Shown here piece after piece: positions 1 to 12,060 of a DNA stretch of 64,000 bases. Each line of letters begins with the position of its first letter. The stretch's first letter is position 1. The notes under the pieces were generated by a model that saw only the letters and a list, made by a program, of their open reading frames with translations, had not been told where the DNA came from and did no database searches. Both the position numbers and the translations under genes were made by a program. Source of the DNA: Oceanihabitans sp. IOP_32 (GTDB lineage Bacteria > Bacteroidota > Bacteroidia > Flavobacteriales > Flavobacteriaceae); NCBI RefSeq assembly GCF_009498295.1, contig NZ_CP040813.1, positions 248,001 through 312,000 on the forward strand, read 5' to 3'.

Positions 1-4024
<4,024 letters not shown>

Positions 4025-4102
4025 TTGATGTTATGATCAGTTTTTACTGCATAGCAAAAAAATGTTGAGGACAAAAAAATAATAGTTGTCTCGATAATAA
4101 AG

Positions 4103-4131
4103 ACCTCACAGGTTTCGAAAACCTGTGAGGT
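4103..4131. repeat. Perfect palindrome downstream of the beta-galactosidase gene
   Basis: Arms of 13 bp, ACCTCACAGGTTT and AAACCTGTGAGGT, are separated by 3 bases. It would form a strong hairpin in RNA from either strand, followed by a short T-run on the plus strand. It may end the beta-galactosidase transcript. I recall similar CCTCACAGGTTTT palindromes scattered in flavobacterial genomes, so it may be a REP-like unit. Only one copy is seen here. Confidence 0.6.
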
Positions 4132-4250
4132 TTAACAAACAAATTAAACTTAAATTTATAAAATCATGAGGTTTATGTTTTAAGCATTTGTTATGCTCTA
4201 AACCAGTTATAATAAGCATAAGACATGATCATAAACGCTCAATAAATCAA

Positions 4251-4282
4251 AAATCCCAGCTTACATAATTAAGCTGGGATTT
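4251..4282. terminator. Bidirectional terminator between convergent genes
   Basis: Arms AAATCCCAGCTT and AAGCTGGGATTT (12 bp, 8-nt loop) are followed by a T-run on the plus strand and preceded by A-residues that give a T-run on the minus strand. It lies between the beta-galactosidase gene (+) and the RNA methyltransferase gene (-). Confidence 0.85.
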
Positions 4283-4317
4283 TTTTATCAATTTAACTAT
4301 GTTTATTGTAATGAATC

Positions 4318-5475
4318 CTACTTCATATACTTCCCTTTTTTACTACCTTCATACATCACATATTTAACCAAACGCGATTCTAACTTAGCATTAAATAAAG
4401 GTATTTTACGCGAAGGCCTTAAACCAACATGTTTAAGCGCATCGAGGTTTGAAGTAATAAACCAAGCATCGGTGCCTGGATAGTTTTGTTTTAGGGTATC
4501 TCCAATATTTTTATAAAAGTCTTCCATATCTATATTTAAACGCTCGCCATAAGGCGGATTAAATACCATATGTAATTTTTGGTCGCCCCCTTTTTGGGTT
4601 TTAAAGAAGTCTTCGTGCTTCACCTCTATAAAATCTTCCAACTGGGCGTTTTTCACGTTTTCTATGGCTTTGGCCACGGCGCTTGGTGCTTTATCGTAAC
4701 CTATAATTTTATGATGAAAATCGCGGGTTTTATTAATTAAAGATTCTTCAATTTTTTCAAATAAGTCCACGTCCCAATCTTGCCAACGCTCAAAAGCAAA
4801 CTCTTTTCGCATTAAGTTTGGCGGAATATTACAAGCGATCATTGCAGCCTCAATAAGCATGGTGCCAGAACCACACATAGGATCCATAAAATCACATTGC
4901 CCGTCCCAGCCAGAAAGCATGATTAATCCCGCGGCCAACACCTCGTTTATAGGGGCAATATTGGTAGCGGTTTTATAGCCACGTTTATGCAAAGAATCGC
5001 CAGAAGAATCTAAGGAAATGGTACACTGTTTCCTGTCGATATGCACATTTATTTTAAGGTCTGGGAACTTTAAATCTACATTTGGACGTTCGCCAGTAGT
5101 ATCTCTAAACTTATCGACAATAGCATCTTTTGTTTTTTGTGAGATATAGAGGGAATGCGAAAATAAATCGGAGTGTATCGTAGCATCAACAGCCAAAGTG
5201 CCTGTGGGTTTTAAATACTTCTCCCAAGACATTTTATAGATTTTATCGTACAAATCTTGCTCGTTGTTTACGGTAAAGCTATGTATGGGTTTTAAGATTT
5301 TAACGGCGGTACGCAGCGCTAAATTTGCCTTATACATAAAGCCTTTATCTCCAGAAAAAGCCACATGGCGCGTACCTATTTTAACATCTTGTGCTCCCAG
5401 TTGTGTGAGTTCTTTTGATAGTAATTCCTCAAAGCCAAATAAGGTTTTGGCAACCATTTTGAAATTTTCTTCCAT
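4318..5475 (-). CDS. THUMP-domain class I SAM-dependent RNA methyltransferase (RlmL-like)
   Basis: About 385 residues. The N-terminal half fits the ferredoxin-like plus THUMP RNA-binding region found in tRNA/rRNA modification enzymes. The C-terminal half is a Rossmann methyltransferase with a glycine-rich MDPMCGSGTMLIEAA motif and the catalytic NPPYGERL motif typical of guanine-N2 methylation. By family it is related to the RlmL N-terminal half, which makes m2G2445 in 23S rRNA. The RlmK half is absent, as usual outside proteobacteria. The frame could start at a TTG (5487), but the ATG at 5475 is preferred because a TATTTTTG -7 box sits about 20 bp upstream and would put the TTG near the transcription start. 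Confidence 0.88.
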   Translation of the reverse strand: MEENFKMVAKTLFGFEELLSKELTQLGAQDVKIGTRHVAFSGDKGFMYKANLALRTAVKILKPIHSFTVNNEQDLYDKIYKMSWEKYLKPTGTLAVDATIHSDLFSHSLYISQKTKDAIVDKFRDTTGERPNVDLKFPDLKINVHIDRKQCTISLDSSGDSLHKRGYKTATNIAPINEVLAAGLIMLSGWDGQCDFMDPMCGSGTMLIEAAMIACNIPPNLMRKEFAFERWQDWDVDLFEKIEESLINKTRDFHHKIIGYDKAPSAVAKAIENVKNAQLEDFIEVKHEDFFKTQKGGDQKLHMVFNPPYGERLNIDMEDFYKNIGDTLKQNYPGTDAWFITSNLDALKHVGLRPSRKIPLFNAKLESRLVKYVMYEGSKKGKYMK

Positions 5476-5495
5476 TTTATTCGTCAAATTCTTTG

Positions 5496-5503
5496 CAAAA
5501 ATA
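5496..5503 (-). promoter_or_regulatory. Predicted -7 box of the RNA methyltransferase gene
   Basis: On the minus strand this reads TATTTTTG, matching TAnnTTTG exactly, about 20 bp before the ATG at 5475. I see no convincing -33 TTG at the right spacing, so this rests on the -7 element only. Confidence 0.45.
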
Positions 5504-5696
5504 ACGTAATTTTGCCCAAATTAACTAGCAATTGCAGATAATGGGTTAAGGATTGAAATATTATTCATTTTTATAAAAAAAAAGTGTTTTCAGCCTTCAA
5601 GTTAAATTCAACCAAAATTTGTATTTACTGATTTTGGTAATATCAAGAACTAAAAATTATAGTTAAATTTTTCCGTAGGTCAATATTTATGAAATA

Positions 5697-5722
5697 ACTA
5701 CTTTTGCTTTCTTAAAAGTAGT
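5697..5722 (+). promoter_or_regulatory. Predicted -7 box inside a palindrome upstream of the ZIP transporter
   Basis: Arms ACTACTTTT and AAAAGTAGT (9 bp each, 8-nt spacer) are perfectly complementary. The left arm contains TACTTTTG (5699-5706), an exact TAnnTTTG -7 box, which would give a leader of about 90 nt before the ATG at 5803. A dyad overlapping a promoter is the geometry of an operator, and metal-transport genes are commonly under such control. The regulator is not visible, and the hairpin could instead act in the RNA. Confidence 0.4.
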
Positions 5723-5802
5723 GTAAATGCTCTTAGGTTTAAGAATACGAGTATTACACGCGATAATGCCTCGAAATTAATTTAAAATTAGAAACTTATT
5801 GG

Positions 5803-6477
5803 ATGGATAAATTGTTGCTACCCATATTGGCAGTTATTTTAGGTGTTGTAATCGCCATAATAACAAATTACAGAAAAACTTGGAACACCAAACTCCTACT
5901 CTCCTTTAGCGGATCGTTTTTACTAGCTTTAACGGTTTTTGAATTACTTCCAGAGGTTTATCATCATTTAGACGGTAAAAAAGCAGGTCTTTTTATTATG
6001 TGCGGTATTGTATTACAAATCGTCTTGGAGTTATTCTCCAAAGGTGCCGAACATGGTCACTTGCACATTAGTGAAGATAACCACAATTTTCCTTGGTTGT
6101 TATTTATTAGTTTGTGTATTCACAGTTTTTTAGAAGGATTCCCAATACACAAACACAACGATATGATTTATGGTGTTTTAATACATAAAATCCCTATTGC
6201 GACTTTGGTAAGTATCTTTTTGTTTCAATCGAATTATAGCAAATTAAAAATTACAGCGTTTTTAGTGGTGTTTGCGCTTATGACGCCTCTGGGGACTTTT
6301 ATTTCACATACTTGGGAAGCTATTGCCGCTTATGGTGATATCATTAATGCGATAGTTATTGGTATATTTTTACATATTTCGACTACCATTTTATTTGAAA
6401 GTAGCGATGGGCATAAATTTAATTTATCGAAATTTATAGCTATTATTTTGGGTATTGCTATTGCCTATGTGATTTAG
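5803..6477 (+). CDS. ZIP family divalent metal transporter
   Basis: A 224-residue inner membrane protein with about seven to eight hydrophobic segments. ZIP proteins import Zn2+ or related divalent metals. The metal-site segments are present: HSFLEGFP in the fourth membrane span (family pattern HxxxEG) and HKIPIATL in the fifth (family HExP, here HKIP). A His-rich loop, HGHLHISEDNH (about 85-95), precedes them as expected for metal delivery. Replacement of the usual Glu by Lys in HKIP is a small departure seen in some ZIP subfamilies. It is transcribed alone. The palindrome overlapping its predicted promoter suggests regulation. Confidence 0.85.
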   Translation: MDKLLLPILAVILGVVIAIITNYRKTWNTKLLLSFSGSFLLALTVFELLPEVYHHLDGKKAGLFIMCGIVLQIVLELFSKGAEHGHLHISEDNHNFPWLLFISLCIHSFLEGFPIHKHNDMIYGVLIHKIPIATLVSIFLFQSNYSKLKITAFLVVFALMTPLGTFISHTWEAIAAYGDIINAIVIGIFLHISTTILFESSDGHKFNLSKFIAIILGIAIAYVI

Positions 6478-6570
6478 CTGATGACTGTTAAAAAACGATA
6501 TAAATCACAATATGTCACTAGGAACACATTGAACCATCTCACGTTTAACTTTTAACTTTTAACTAAAATA

Positions 6571-6999
6571 GTGTTTAGCAAAGAAGAATCACGATTAATG
6601 CGTCAGGAATTTTGGACGAGTTTCGGGAAATCGTTTCCGCGGAAATGGCTTTTGTACCATACCAAATTGAAAGGGCTGTCGTTTAAATTTCATTTTGATA
6701 CCAAAACCGCTTTTGTCACGCTAGATGTAGAAGACAGTTTAGAATACCGCATTAAATACTGGGAAAAATTATTAGCTTTAAAATCTATTTTATTAGAAGA
6801 CTTCTTGCCAGACGCCATTTTTGACGAAACGTTTATCTTGGACAATGGTAAAGAAATCTCCAGAATTTACGTGCCTTTAGAGCAAAAAGTATCGATTCAT
6901 AACAAAAACTCATGGCGTGAGGTCATGGAATTCTTTAACGAAAAAATGAGCCTGTTTGAAGCTTTTTTTGAGGAATATAAGGAAGTGATTGAGGGGTAA
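6571..6999 (+). CDS. DUF4268 family protein
   Basis: A 142-residue soluble protein with no signal or membrane segment. The sequence (EFWTSFGKSFPRKW near the N-terminus, then WEKLLALKSILLEDFLP) matches my memory of DUF4268, a short family of unknown function common in Bacteroidota. Some larger DUF4268 proteins are linked to restriction-like nuclease domains, but this short form carries no recognisable catalytic motif. The start is GTG at 6571, since no ATG is available near the conserved N-terminus. It lies 93 bp after the ZIP gene and faces the GNAT gene. Function is unknown. Confidence 0.75.
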   Translation: MFSKEESRLMRQEFWTSFGKSFPRKWLLYHTKLKGLSFKFHFDTKTAFVTLDVEDSLEYRIKYWEKLLALKSILLEDFLPDAIFDETFILDNGKEISRIYVPLEQKVSIHNKNSWREVMEFFNEKMSLFEAFFEEYKEVIEG

Positions 7000-7115
7000 C
7001 TGTTTTTATTTATTTGGTACTAAATCGCAAGGATACCAAACTAAAAAAGTCTAAAACAACGAAAAACTCATCTGTTTTCTGAGAATCTTTAAGGGCTTTA
7101 AACTTCCTAATGTGT

Positions 7116-7610
7116 TTAAAGGGGCTTCTCCATTATAAAATCGTCCATAAAAAAGCCTTTACCGATATTAGTAAGCTGTTTACCAGTAGCTTTAAAGCCC
7201 AATTTTTGGTATGCTTTAATCGCATTAATATTATTAACATTTACGCCAAGTTTAATGGCTTGTAAGCTATAGGTTTGGGCTTTTTCCACAACAAAATTCA
7301 TAGCTGTTTTTCCTATTTTTTGTCCTCTAAAGGCCTCTAAAACATATAATTTACTCAAAAACAAATGTTTATCTTCTTTTTTAAAAGCTATATAGCCTGC
7401 AGGAATTTTATTAAAAGTTAAAATAAAATATTCCAGACCTTCGTCATGTATTTGTTTTAAAATGGCTGTTTCCGATTGAAATGTGTCGAGCATATACTCC
7501 ACTTGTGCTTTACCAATTATAGGGACATAATGTTCATGCCAAATGGTGTGAGCCAAGTGCTCTATAATCTTATAGTCTTTAGTTTTATTGGCAGGAACAA
7601 TCGCTATCAT
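7116..7610 (-). CDS. GNAT family N-acetyltransferase
   Basis: A 164-residue single GNAT domain. The acetyl-CoA pyrophosphate loop reads RGQKIGKTAM (about residues 94-103, family pattern Q/RxxGxG/A), followed by the usual NINAIKAYQKLGFKATGKQ segment of motif B. The substrate cannot be told from sequence. It is the last gene of a minus-strand run after DUF4294 and hemolysin III, with a 21-bp gap, so it is probably co-transcribed with them. Confidence 0.88.
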   Translation of the reverse strand: MIAIVPANKTKDYKIIEHLAHTIWHEHYVPIIGKAQVEYMLDTFQSETAILKQIHDEGLEYFILTFNKIPAGYIAFKKEDKHLFLSKLYVLEAFRGQKIGKTAMNFVVEKAQTYSLQAIKLGVNVNNINAIKAYQKLGFKATGKQLTNIGKGFFMDDFIMEKPL

Positions 7611-7631
7611 AATGGTTCAAGGTATTAGTTA

Positions 7632-8258
7632 TTAAATCACGTAAAAAAAAATCATAAGAAAATGAAAAAGCGCACCAGCCAAAACAAACAAATGCCAAAT
7701 CACATGATTATATGGTATTTTTTGAATGGCATAAAAAATAATGCCTACGGTGTAAGATAAACCACCTGCAAAAAGAAACAGAATACCATCGCTACCCAAA
7801 CTATTCGAAAGGTTTGAAAAGTCAAAAACAATAAGCCAACCCATAACTAAATACAGTAAGGTTGAAAACAACTCGTAACGTCCCGTAAAAAACAGTTTTA
7901 AAACAGCTCCAAAAGCAGCAATACCCCAAACTACCCAAAAAAGCGTCCAACCCAACGTATCGTTTAAAGCAATTAAACACACTGGGGTATAAGTGCCAGC
8001 AATTAAAAAATAAATATTTATATGATCTACAATCCTAAAATAATACTTACGCCCCTCCCCTTTTACGGTATGATAAATTGTTGAAGCTGTAAACAATAAA
8101 ATAATTGAAACGCCATACACAATCACACTAAATAAACTATAAGGTGTTTTTCCGGTATTGTAAACAATAAGTAAAACCAGAGCAGCAATGCCAAATAATG
8201 CACCAATAGCGTGCGTAATGGTATTCAATTTTTCTTCAAAAGCACTTTGTGTACGCAT
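7632..8258 (-). CDS. Hemolysin III / TrhA family membrane protein (PAQR superfamily)
   Basis: A 208-residue protein with seven predicted membrane spans. Family features are EKLNTITHAIG at the N-terminus, STIYHTV in span two, DHINIYFLIAGTYTPVC, and IWHLFVLAGALFHF in the last span. The conserved His, Asp and Ser residues resemble the zinc site of adiponectin-receptor-like proteins. Bacterial members have been tied to membrane fluidity homeostasis. The old hemolysin name is not supported by anything in this sequence. The ATG lies 3 bp after the stop of the upstream DUF4294 gene, indicating an operon. Confidence 0.9.
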   Translation of the reverse strand: MRTQSAFEEKLNTITHAIGALFGIAALVLLIVYNTGKTPYSLFSVIVYGVSIILLFTASTIYHTVKGEGRKYYFRIVDHINIYFLIAGTYTPVCLIALNDTLGWTLFWVVWGIAAFGAVLKLFFTGRYELFSTLLYLVMGWLIVFDFSNLSNSLGSDGILFLFAGGLSYTVGIIFYAIQKIPYNHVIWHLFVLAGALFHFLMIFFYVI

Positions 8259-8261
8259 ATA

Positions 8262-8942
8262 TTAGGGGTTGTTTCGTTTGGGTTTTAACCATTTGTTTGT
8301 CAGTTCGAAAAAATCGAATTCGATAGCCGATTTTTGTCGTTCTAATCGTCCGTTTTGAAAACTGCGTTGTAAGATATCTTCAATTAGATAATCTTCTTTT
8401 TCAATATTAGGATTGAATTCGCTTTTTAAAGAAATATCGAACATACTCGCCGTGGTATTGTACCAAAAGGCACGCCAACCACTGCGCAATTCTTTAATTA
8501 AATCGAAGGTTGTTATTCCTGTTTGCCTATGTATCAGTTTAACTAATATACGCCCCTCAGACCGAGATAACTTTTTTAATTCCTCTGAAAATTCACCTTC
8601 AATATATTTTTGAATAAGCCTTGTATAGCGCCTTTTCTCACTATTTTTGGTAAGCTTAGCCAGACGATTTGTTAAAGTATCTAATCGCGTCGCTGCTAGT
8701 TTTGCATAAGGGTATACTTTTAGAGTTCTTCGGCGTAAAATTAAATATCTGGCGCGCTCCTCCTTGCTATTAAATTGAAGTTTATGCAAAATTATAACCG
8801 TCTCTAAATCTATAGCTTGTTTAGGTACAGAATCCCCCTCAACAATAATATATTTATCGCTTTTGGGGTCTTGTAAAGTATCATTAGTTTGAGCAACTAC
8901 CGAAAACGAGAAAAGTACGACTATGTATTTTAAAAAATCCAT
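8262..8942 (-). CDS. DUF4294 family secreted protein
   Basis: A 226-residue protein starting with a signal peptide that ends near VVAQ (about residue 18), so it is exported. The remainder is charged and helical, with KLQFNSKEERARYLILRRRTLKVYPYAKLA typical of DUF4294 (shown here only in outline). The family is almost restricted to Bacteroidota and has no assigned function. It heads the DUF4294-TrhA-GNAT run. In relatives a DUF4294 gene is often close to an M42 peptidase gene. Here the M42 gene lies 1.8 kb away, separated by a MITE and a DUF1266 gene. Confidence 0.82.
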   Translation of the reverse strand: MDFLKYIVVLFSFSVVAQTNDTLQDPKSDKYIIVEGDSVPKQAIDLETVIILHKLQFNSKEERARYLILRRRTLKVYPYAKLAATRLDTLTNRLAKLTKNSEKRRYTRLIQKYIEGEFSEELKKLSRSEGRILVKLIHRQTGITTFDLIKELRSGWRAFWYNTTASMFDISLKSEFNPNIEKEDYLIEDILQRSFQNGRLERQKSAIEFDFFELTNKWLKPKRNNP

Positions 8943-8969
8943 TTACAAAACTTGGGGCCTTTATTATGT

Positions 8970-8977
8970 CAAAAATA
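8970..8977 (-). promoter_or_regulatory. Predicted -7 box of the DUF4294 operon
   Basis: TATTTTTG on the minus strand, an exact TAnnTTTG, 27 bp before the ATG. The nearby MITE begins at 9030, so the promoter core lies outside the inserted element. Confidence 0.45.
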
Positions 8978-9029
8978 CTGAATTTATAAAAACTCTGTAG
9001 CTTACTTTGTTTATATTATGATTGTAATT

Positions 9030-9252
9030 CACTAACCTTCCATTAAAATTATGATGATGCGGTCAATCCTTTTAAAATAAAGAACTTTGCACATTTTTTT
9101 AAATGTTACCTTGCTTATTTGAAATAATTATTAAGATTTAAAGGAGATATTTTGTTAATTAAAGCACTTCTGTTTATCAGTTCGTTAGATTCAAGTCTTT
9201 GTTCTTGATTCTAAAAAGCAAAACGGTCTTTTGTCTCTTATCGACATTAATG
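9030..9252. mobile_element. MITE copy 1 (non-autonomous inverted-repeat element)
   Basis: This 223-bp non-coding block is clearly homologous to 12672-12895 and 22555-22775. It is flanked by an exact 9-bp direct repeat ATTGTAATT (9021-9029 and 9253-9261), as expected for a target-site duplication. The right end, TTATCGACATTAATG, keeps the terminal inverted repeat with one deletion. The left end, CACTAACCTTCCATTAAAA, has decayed. Shared internal landmarks are AACTTTGCACATT, the dyad TTATTTGAAATAA and ATTAAGATTTAAAGG. It sits in the divergent gap between DUF4294 and DUF1266. No transposase is present. Confidence 0.85.
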
Positions 9253-9366
9253 ATTGTAATTTTATGTAATAAATAATTATTACATTCGTTAAACGGTAGA
9301 TAATTAACTTAGCATCAAATCGTTTAGAGTTTAAGACATTAGCAACAAATTAATTCATAGAAAACC

Positions 9367-10449
9367 ATGCTACAAAATCATATTGGTGAACTGGAAAAAA
9401 ACCCAAAAAAGCGTAAATTTATATTATTAGAAATACCCATACGCCATAGATTATTAATAACTATACCGCAATTATTAATACTACTCTTTATTTTTATATT
9501 TTTTTTAGTACATCAGGCACCACGCTTCACGAATAACAGCGCCTTATTTATACAAGTGCCATTAGGGCTTGGCATTATACTTCTGGCTTATTTTGTTTAT
9601 CGTCGCGTGTCTTTCCACAAAAATGAACACATTCATCAGCAAAAAAAGTATTATACTTTTGGTAAAGTAAAACCGTCGAATACTAAACAATTAGAAGCCC
9701 TTCAACTCATTGCCTTTTCACGATATTCAGATGGTTTTTGGACAGACAGCTTAGAACATGCTCCCGTAGAGGTAAGAGTTGACCACGTACCCAATTTCAG
9801 AAAAAAACTAGATTACTTTAATATAAAAACAAAAGAGGAGCTCATATCTGAATGGGCCGATGCTTGGGGCATGATATCCAAAACTAAATACGAAAAACTA
9901 TACAACCAACTTTTAAATGGTCTTCATACCTCGCAATTTCTTTTAGACTACAGAGAGTATCCAGAATGGAAAAACAGATTATTGGAGTTAACCGAAATTT
10001 CTGAAGACTATTTCGACTCCTGCTTTAATACCTCGAGTGCACAACCACAAAAACTCATTTGGGCATGGGATTTATGGCGAGCAGTTTTATTGAGTACCGC
10101 TGCCTTTGAATGTGGTTTTATTACAGAAGAAAAGGCTTGGCAGAACATATACAAAGCATCAGACCTCTCACACTTTCTATTTGATAGTATTGATGATTTT
10201 TACACCAATATGCGCTTGGGTCACGCCTATTGGTGTAATAACGAAAAACAAGTCTTCGAGCGAACCTCTCAGGTAAATGCCTTTTTAAACCCCAAAACAG
10301 GAAATGAACGTTTAGTACACACCGTAAATTGGACGTCCATTAAAAACATAGATTTACCGCATCATATGGCAGACAACTTTAAATCGTTCCTTAAAGACAT
10401 AGACGACAACAATACACCAAGCAAAATAGGATTTAACAAAAACCAATAA
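9367..10449 (+). CDS. DUF1266 family membrane protein
   Basis: A 360-residue protein with two hydrophobic segments near the N-terminus (about 30-50 and 60-80) and a long cytoplasmic or periplasmic C-terminal region. The latter carries the DUF1266 pattern: AWDLWRAVLLSTAAFECGFI, then EKAWQNIYKASDLSHFLFDS and GHAYWCNNE. DUF1266 has no known activity. Members are often encoded near secretion or polymorphic-toxin genes in other phyla, which is not the case here. It is transcribed alone from downstream of MITE copy 1, whose right end lies 114 bp upstream of the ATG, so its promoter may lie in or after the element. Confidence 0.75.
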   Translation: MLQNHIGELEKNPKKRKFILLEIPIRHRLLITIPQLLILLFIFIFFLVHQAPRFTNNSALFIQVPLGLGIILLAYFVYRRVSFHKNEHIHQQKKYYTFGKVKPSNTKQLEALQLIAFSRYSDGFWTDSLEHAPVEVRVDHVPNFRKKLDYFNIKTKEELISEWADAWGMISKTKYEKLYNQLLNGLHTSQFLLDYREYPEWKNRLLELTEISEDYFDSCFNTSSAQPQKLIWAWDLWRAVLLSTAAFECGFITEEKAWQNIYKASDLSHFLFDSIDDFYTNMRLGHAYWCNNEKQVFERTSQVNAFLNPKTGNERLVHTVNWTSIKNIDLPHHMADNFKSFLKDIDDNNTPSKIGFNKNQ

Positions 10450-10728
10450 CAAATGCAGCCAAGGTAAATTTTTGTTTTTCCTGCAACATTTGCCAAAACC
10501 CGAAATACAAAGCACTGCAAATCGGTTTTAAATTCGAGCCACTCTAGTTTAGATTATAATACAAGTATTTTCTGGCTACCACAATTATTTTGTTTAGCTT
10601 CTTGTAAAAAAATCACTGATGTTATGTTGGTTCGTTTTTTTGCAGTATCAGTAAAATCTAAATTAAAGACTCTATATAAATTATTCGTTTTCGTTTTATA
10701 TTATTACTTTAGTTCAAAATTTTAAACT

Positions 10729-11817
10729 ATGACAAAAAAGAGCATTCTTAATAAAAAATCTATGGATTTTTTAGAGAAATATTTAAACAACGCCGCACCA
10801 ACAGGTTACGAATGGACAGGGCAAAAACTTTGGATGGATTACCTAAAACCCTATGTAGACGAATTTATTACAGATACCTATGGCTCCGCAGTTGGGGTAA
10901 TAAATCCAGAAGCAAAATACAAAGTGGTTATTGAAGGGCATGCCGATGAAATTTCGTGGTATGTAAACTACATTAGCGACAACGGCTTAATTTATGTCAT
11001 TAGAAATGGCGGAAGCGACCATCAAATTGCACCGAGTAAAGTGGTTAATATCCATACTAAAAGCGGAATTGTAAAAGGCGTTTTTGGCTGGCCAGCGATA
11101 CACACGCGCGACAAATCTAAAGAGGAAGCGCCAAAACCAGAAAATATTTTTATTGATTGCGGCTGCAAAACTAAAGAAGAAGTCGAGAAATTAGGGGTTC
11201 ATGTAGGTTGTGTGATTACTTACCCAGATGAATTTCACATTTTAAACAAAGACAATTTTGTGTGTCGTGCTTTAGACAACAGAATGGGTGGTTTTATGAT
11301 TGCCGAAGTAGCGCGATTACTTAAAGAAAACAAAAAAGAACTGCCTTTTGGATTGTACATCACCAACTCCGTTCAAGAGGAGATTGGCTTACGCGGTGCA
11401 GAAATGATTACCCACACCATTAAACCAAACGTGGCTATTGTTACCGATGTAACCCACGATACCACAACCCCAATGATTGAAATGAAAAAAGAAGGGCATT
11501 TGGAATTAGGCAAAGGGCCTGTAATCGCTTATGCCCCGGCGGTACAACAAAAATTACGCGATTTAATTACAGATACTGCTGAAGCTAAAAAGATTCCCTT
11601 CCAACGTTCGGCCCTATCGAGGGCGACAGGAACAGATACCGATGCCTTTGCTTATAGTAATGGCGGTGTAGCCTCGGCTTTAATCTCATTGCCATTGCGC
11701 TACATGCATACCACGGTTGAAATGGTGCATAAAGAAGATGTTGAAAACGTTATTAAACTCATTTACGAAACCTTACTTAATATAAAGAGCGGCGAAACGT
11801 TTAGCTATTTTGAATAA
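10729..11817 (+). CDS. M42 family metallopeptidase (glutamyl aminopeptidase-like)
   Basis: A 362-residue cytoplasmic dinuclear metal aminopeptidase of the type that forms tetrahedral dodecamers and trims short peptides. The metal and catalytic residues are all visible: His in EGHADEISWYV (about 70), Asp in RALDNRMGG (about 185), the Glu-Glu pair in NSVQEEIGLRG (about 218-219), Asp in VTDVTHDT (about 241), and the last His in RYMHTTVEMVH (about 326). Length is normal. A strong terminator follows, so it is probably monocistronic. The preceding 279-bp gap shows only AT-rich sequence with a weak near-match to a -7 box (TACTTTAG near 10706). Confidence 0.92.
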   Translation: MTKKSILNKKSMDFLEKYLNNAAPTGYEWTGQKLWMDYLKPYVDEFITDTYGSAVGVINPEAKYKVVIEGHADEISWYVNYISDNGLIYVIRNGGSDHQIAPSKVVNIHTKSGIVKGVFGWPAIHTRDKSKEEAPKPENIFIDCGCKTKEEVEKLGVHVGCVITYPDEFHILNKDNFVCRALDNRMGGFMIAEVARLLKENKKELPFGLYITNSVQEEIGLRGAEMITHTIKPNVAIVTDVTHDTTTPMIEMKKEGHLELGKGPVIAYAPAVQQKLRDLITDTAEAKKIPFQRSALSRATGTDTDAFAYSNGGVASALISLPLRYMHTTVEMVHKEDVENVIKLIYETLLNIKSGETFSYFE

Positions 11818-11828
11818 AACCAATACAG

Positions 11829-11855
11829 AAAGCACCATTTAAACGTGGTGCTTTT
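11829..11855 (+). terminator. Rho-independent terminator of the M42 peptidase gene
   Basis: Arms AAAGCACCA and TGGTGCTTT with an 8-nt loop, followed by TTTT, 11 bp after the stop codon. Confidence 0.85.
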
Positions 11856-11867
11856 TTATTATCATTA

Positions 11868-11945
11868 GGGCGTTACCACAAGGGTCGGGCTTTCCGCTAT
11901 ATCTTTTTTTTACGTCATAGCGAGGAGCAAGCGACGTAGCTATCT
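11868..11945. repeat. Composite of two interspersed-repeat-like sequences
   Basis: The first part (about 11868-11905) has AGGGCGTTACC followed by GGGTCGGGCTTTCCGCTATATC, which I recall as a dispersed flavobacterial repeat. The second part (11913-11945) begins CGTCATAGCGAGGAGC and ends GCGACGTAGCTATC, resembling the widespread CGTCATTGCGAGGAG repeat, and is self-complementary (ATAGC with GCTAT, CGTC with GACG). Neither has another copy in this window, so the call rests on memory. Confidence 0.4.
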
Positions 11946-12060
11946 TTTAAATTTTAGTTCTAAGCTAGGTATGGTTTTAGCTTTAAAAAAAAGGATGCCG
12001 CATCAATCCCTAACGCAACCCAGCATACCCATTAAAACATGCTCAATAAAAACCAACAAC

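Larger units (their letters stand above)
5476..5802. other. Divergent intergenic region
   Basis: The 327 bases hold the predicted promoter of the methyltransferase (-) and the predicted promoter plus palindrome of the ZIP transporter (+). Between about 5510 and 5690 I see only AT-rich sequence with no coding frame or RNA-like structure. Confidence 0.6.

Noticed and set aside
6541-6562. Short tandem TTTAAC-like repeat before the DUF4268 gene
   Set aside because: Three AT-rich units are likely in this base composition and show no link to a known element.
7013-7040. TTTGGTA...TACCAAA inverted repeat between the DUF4268 and GNAT genes
   Set aside because: Seven-base arms with a 14-nt loop are too weak to call a terminator.
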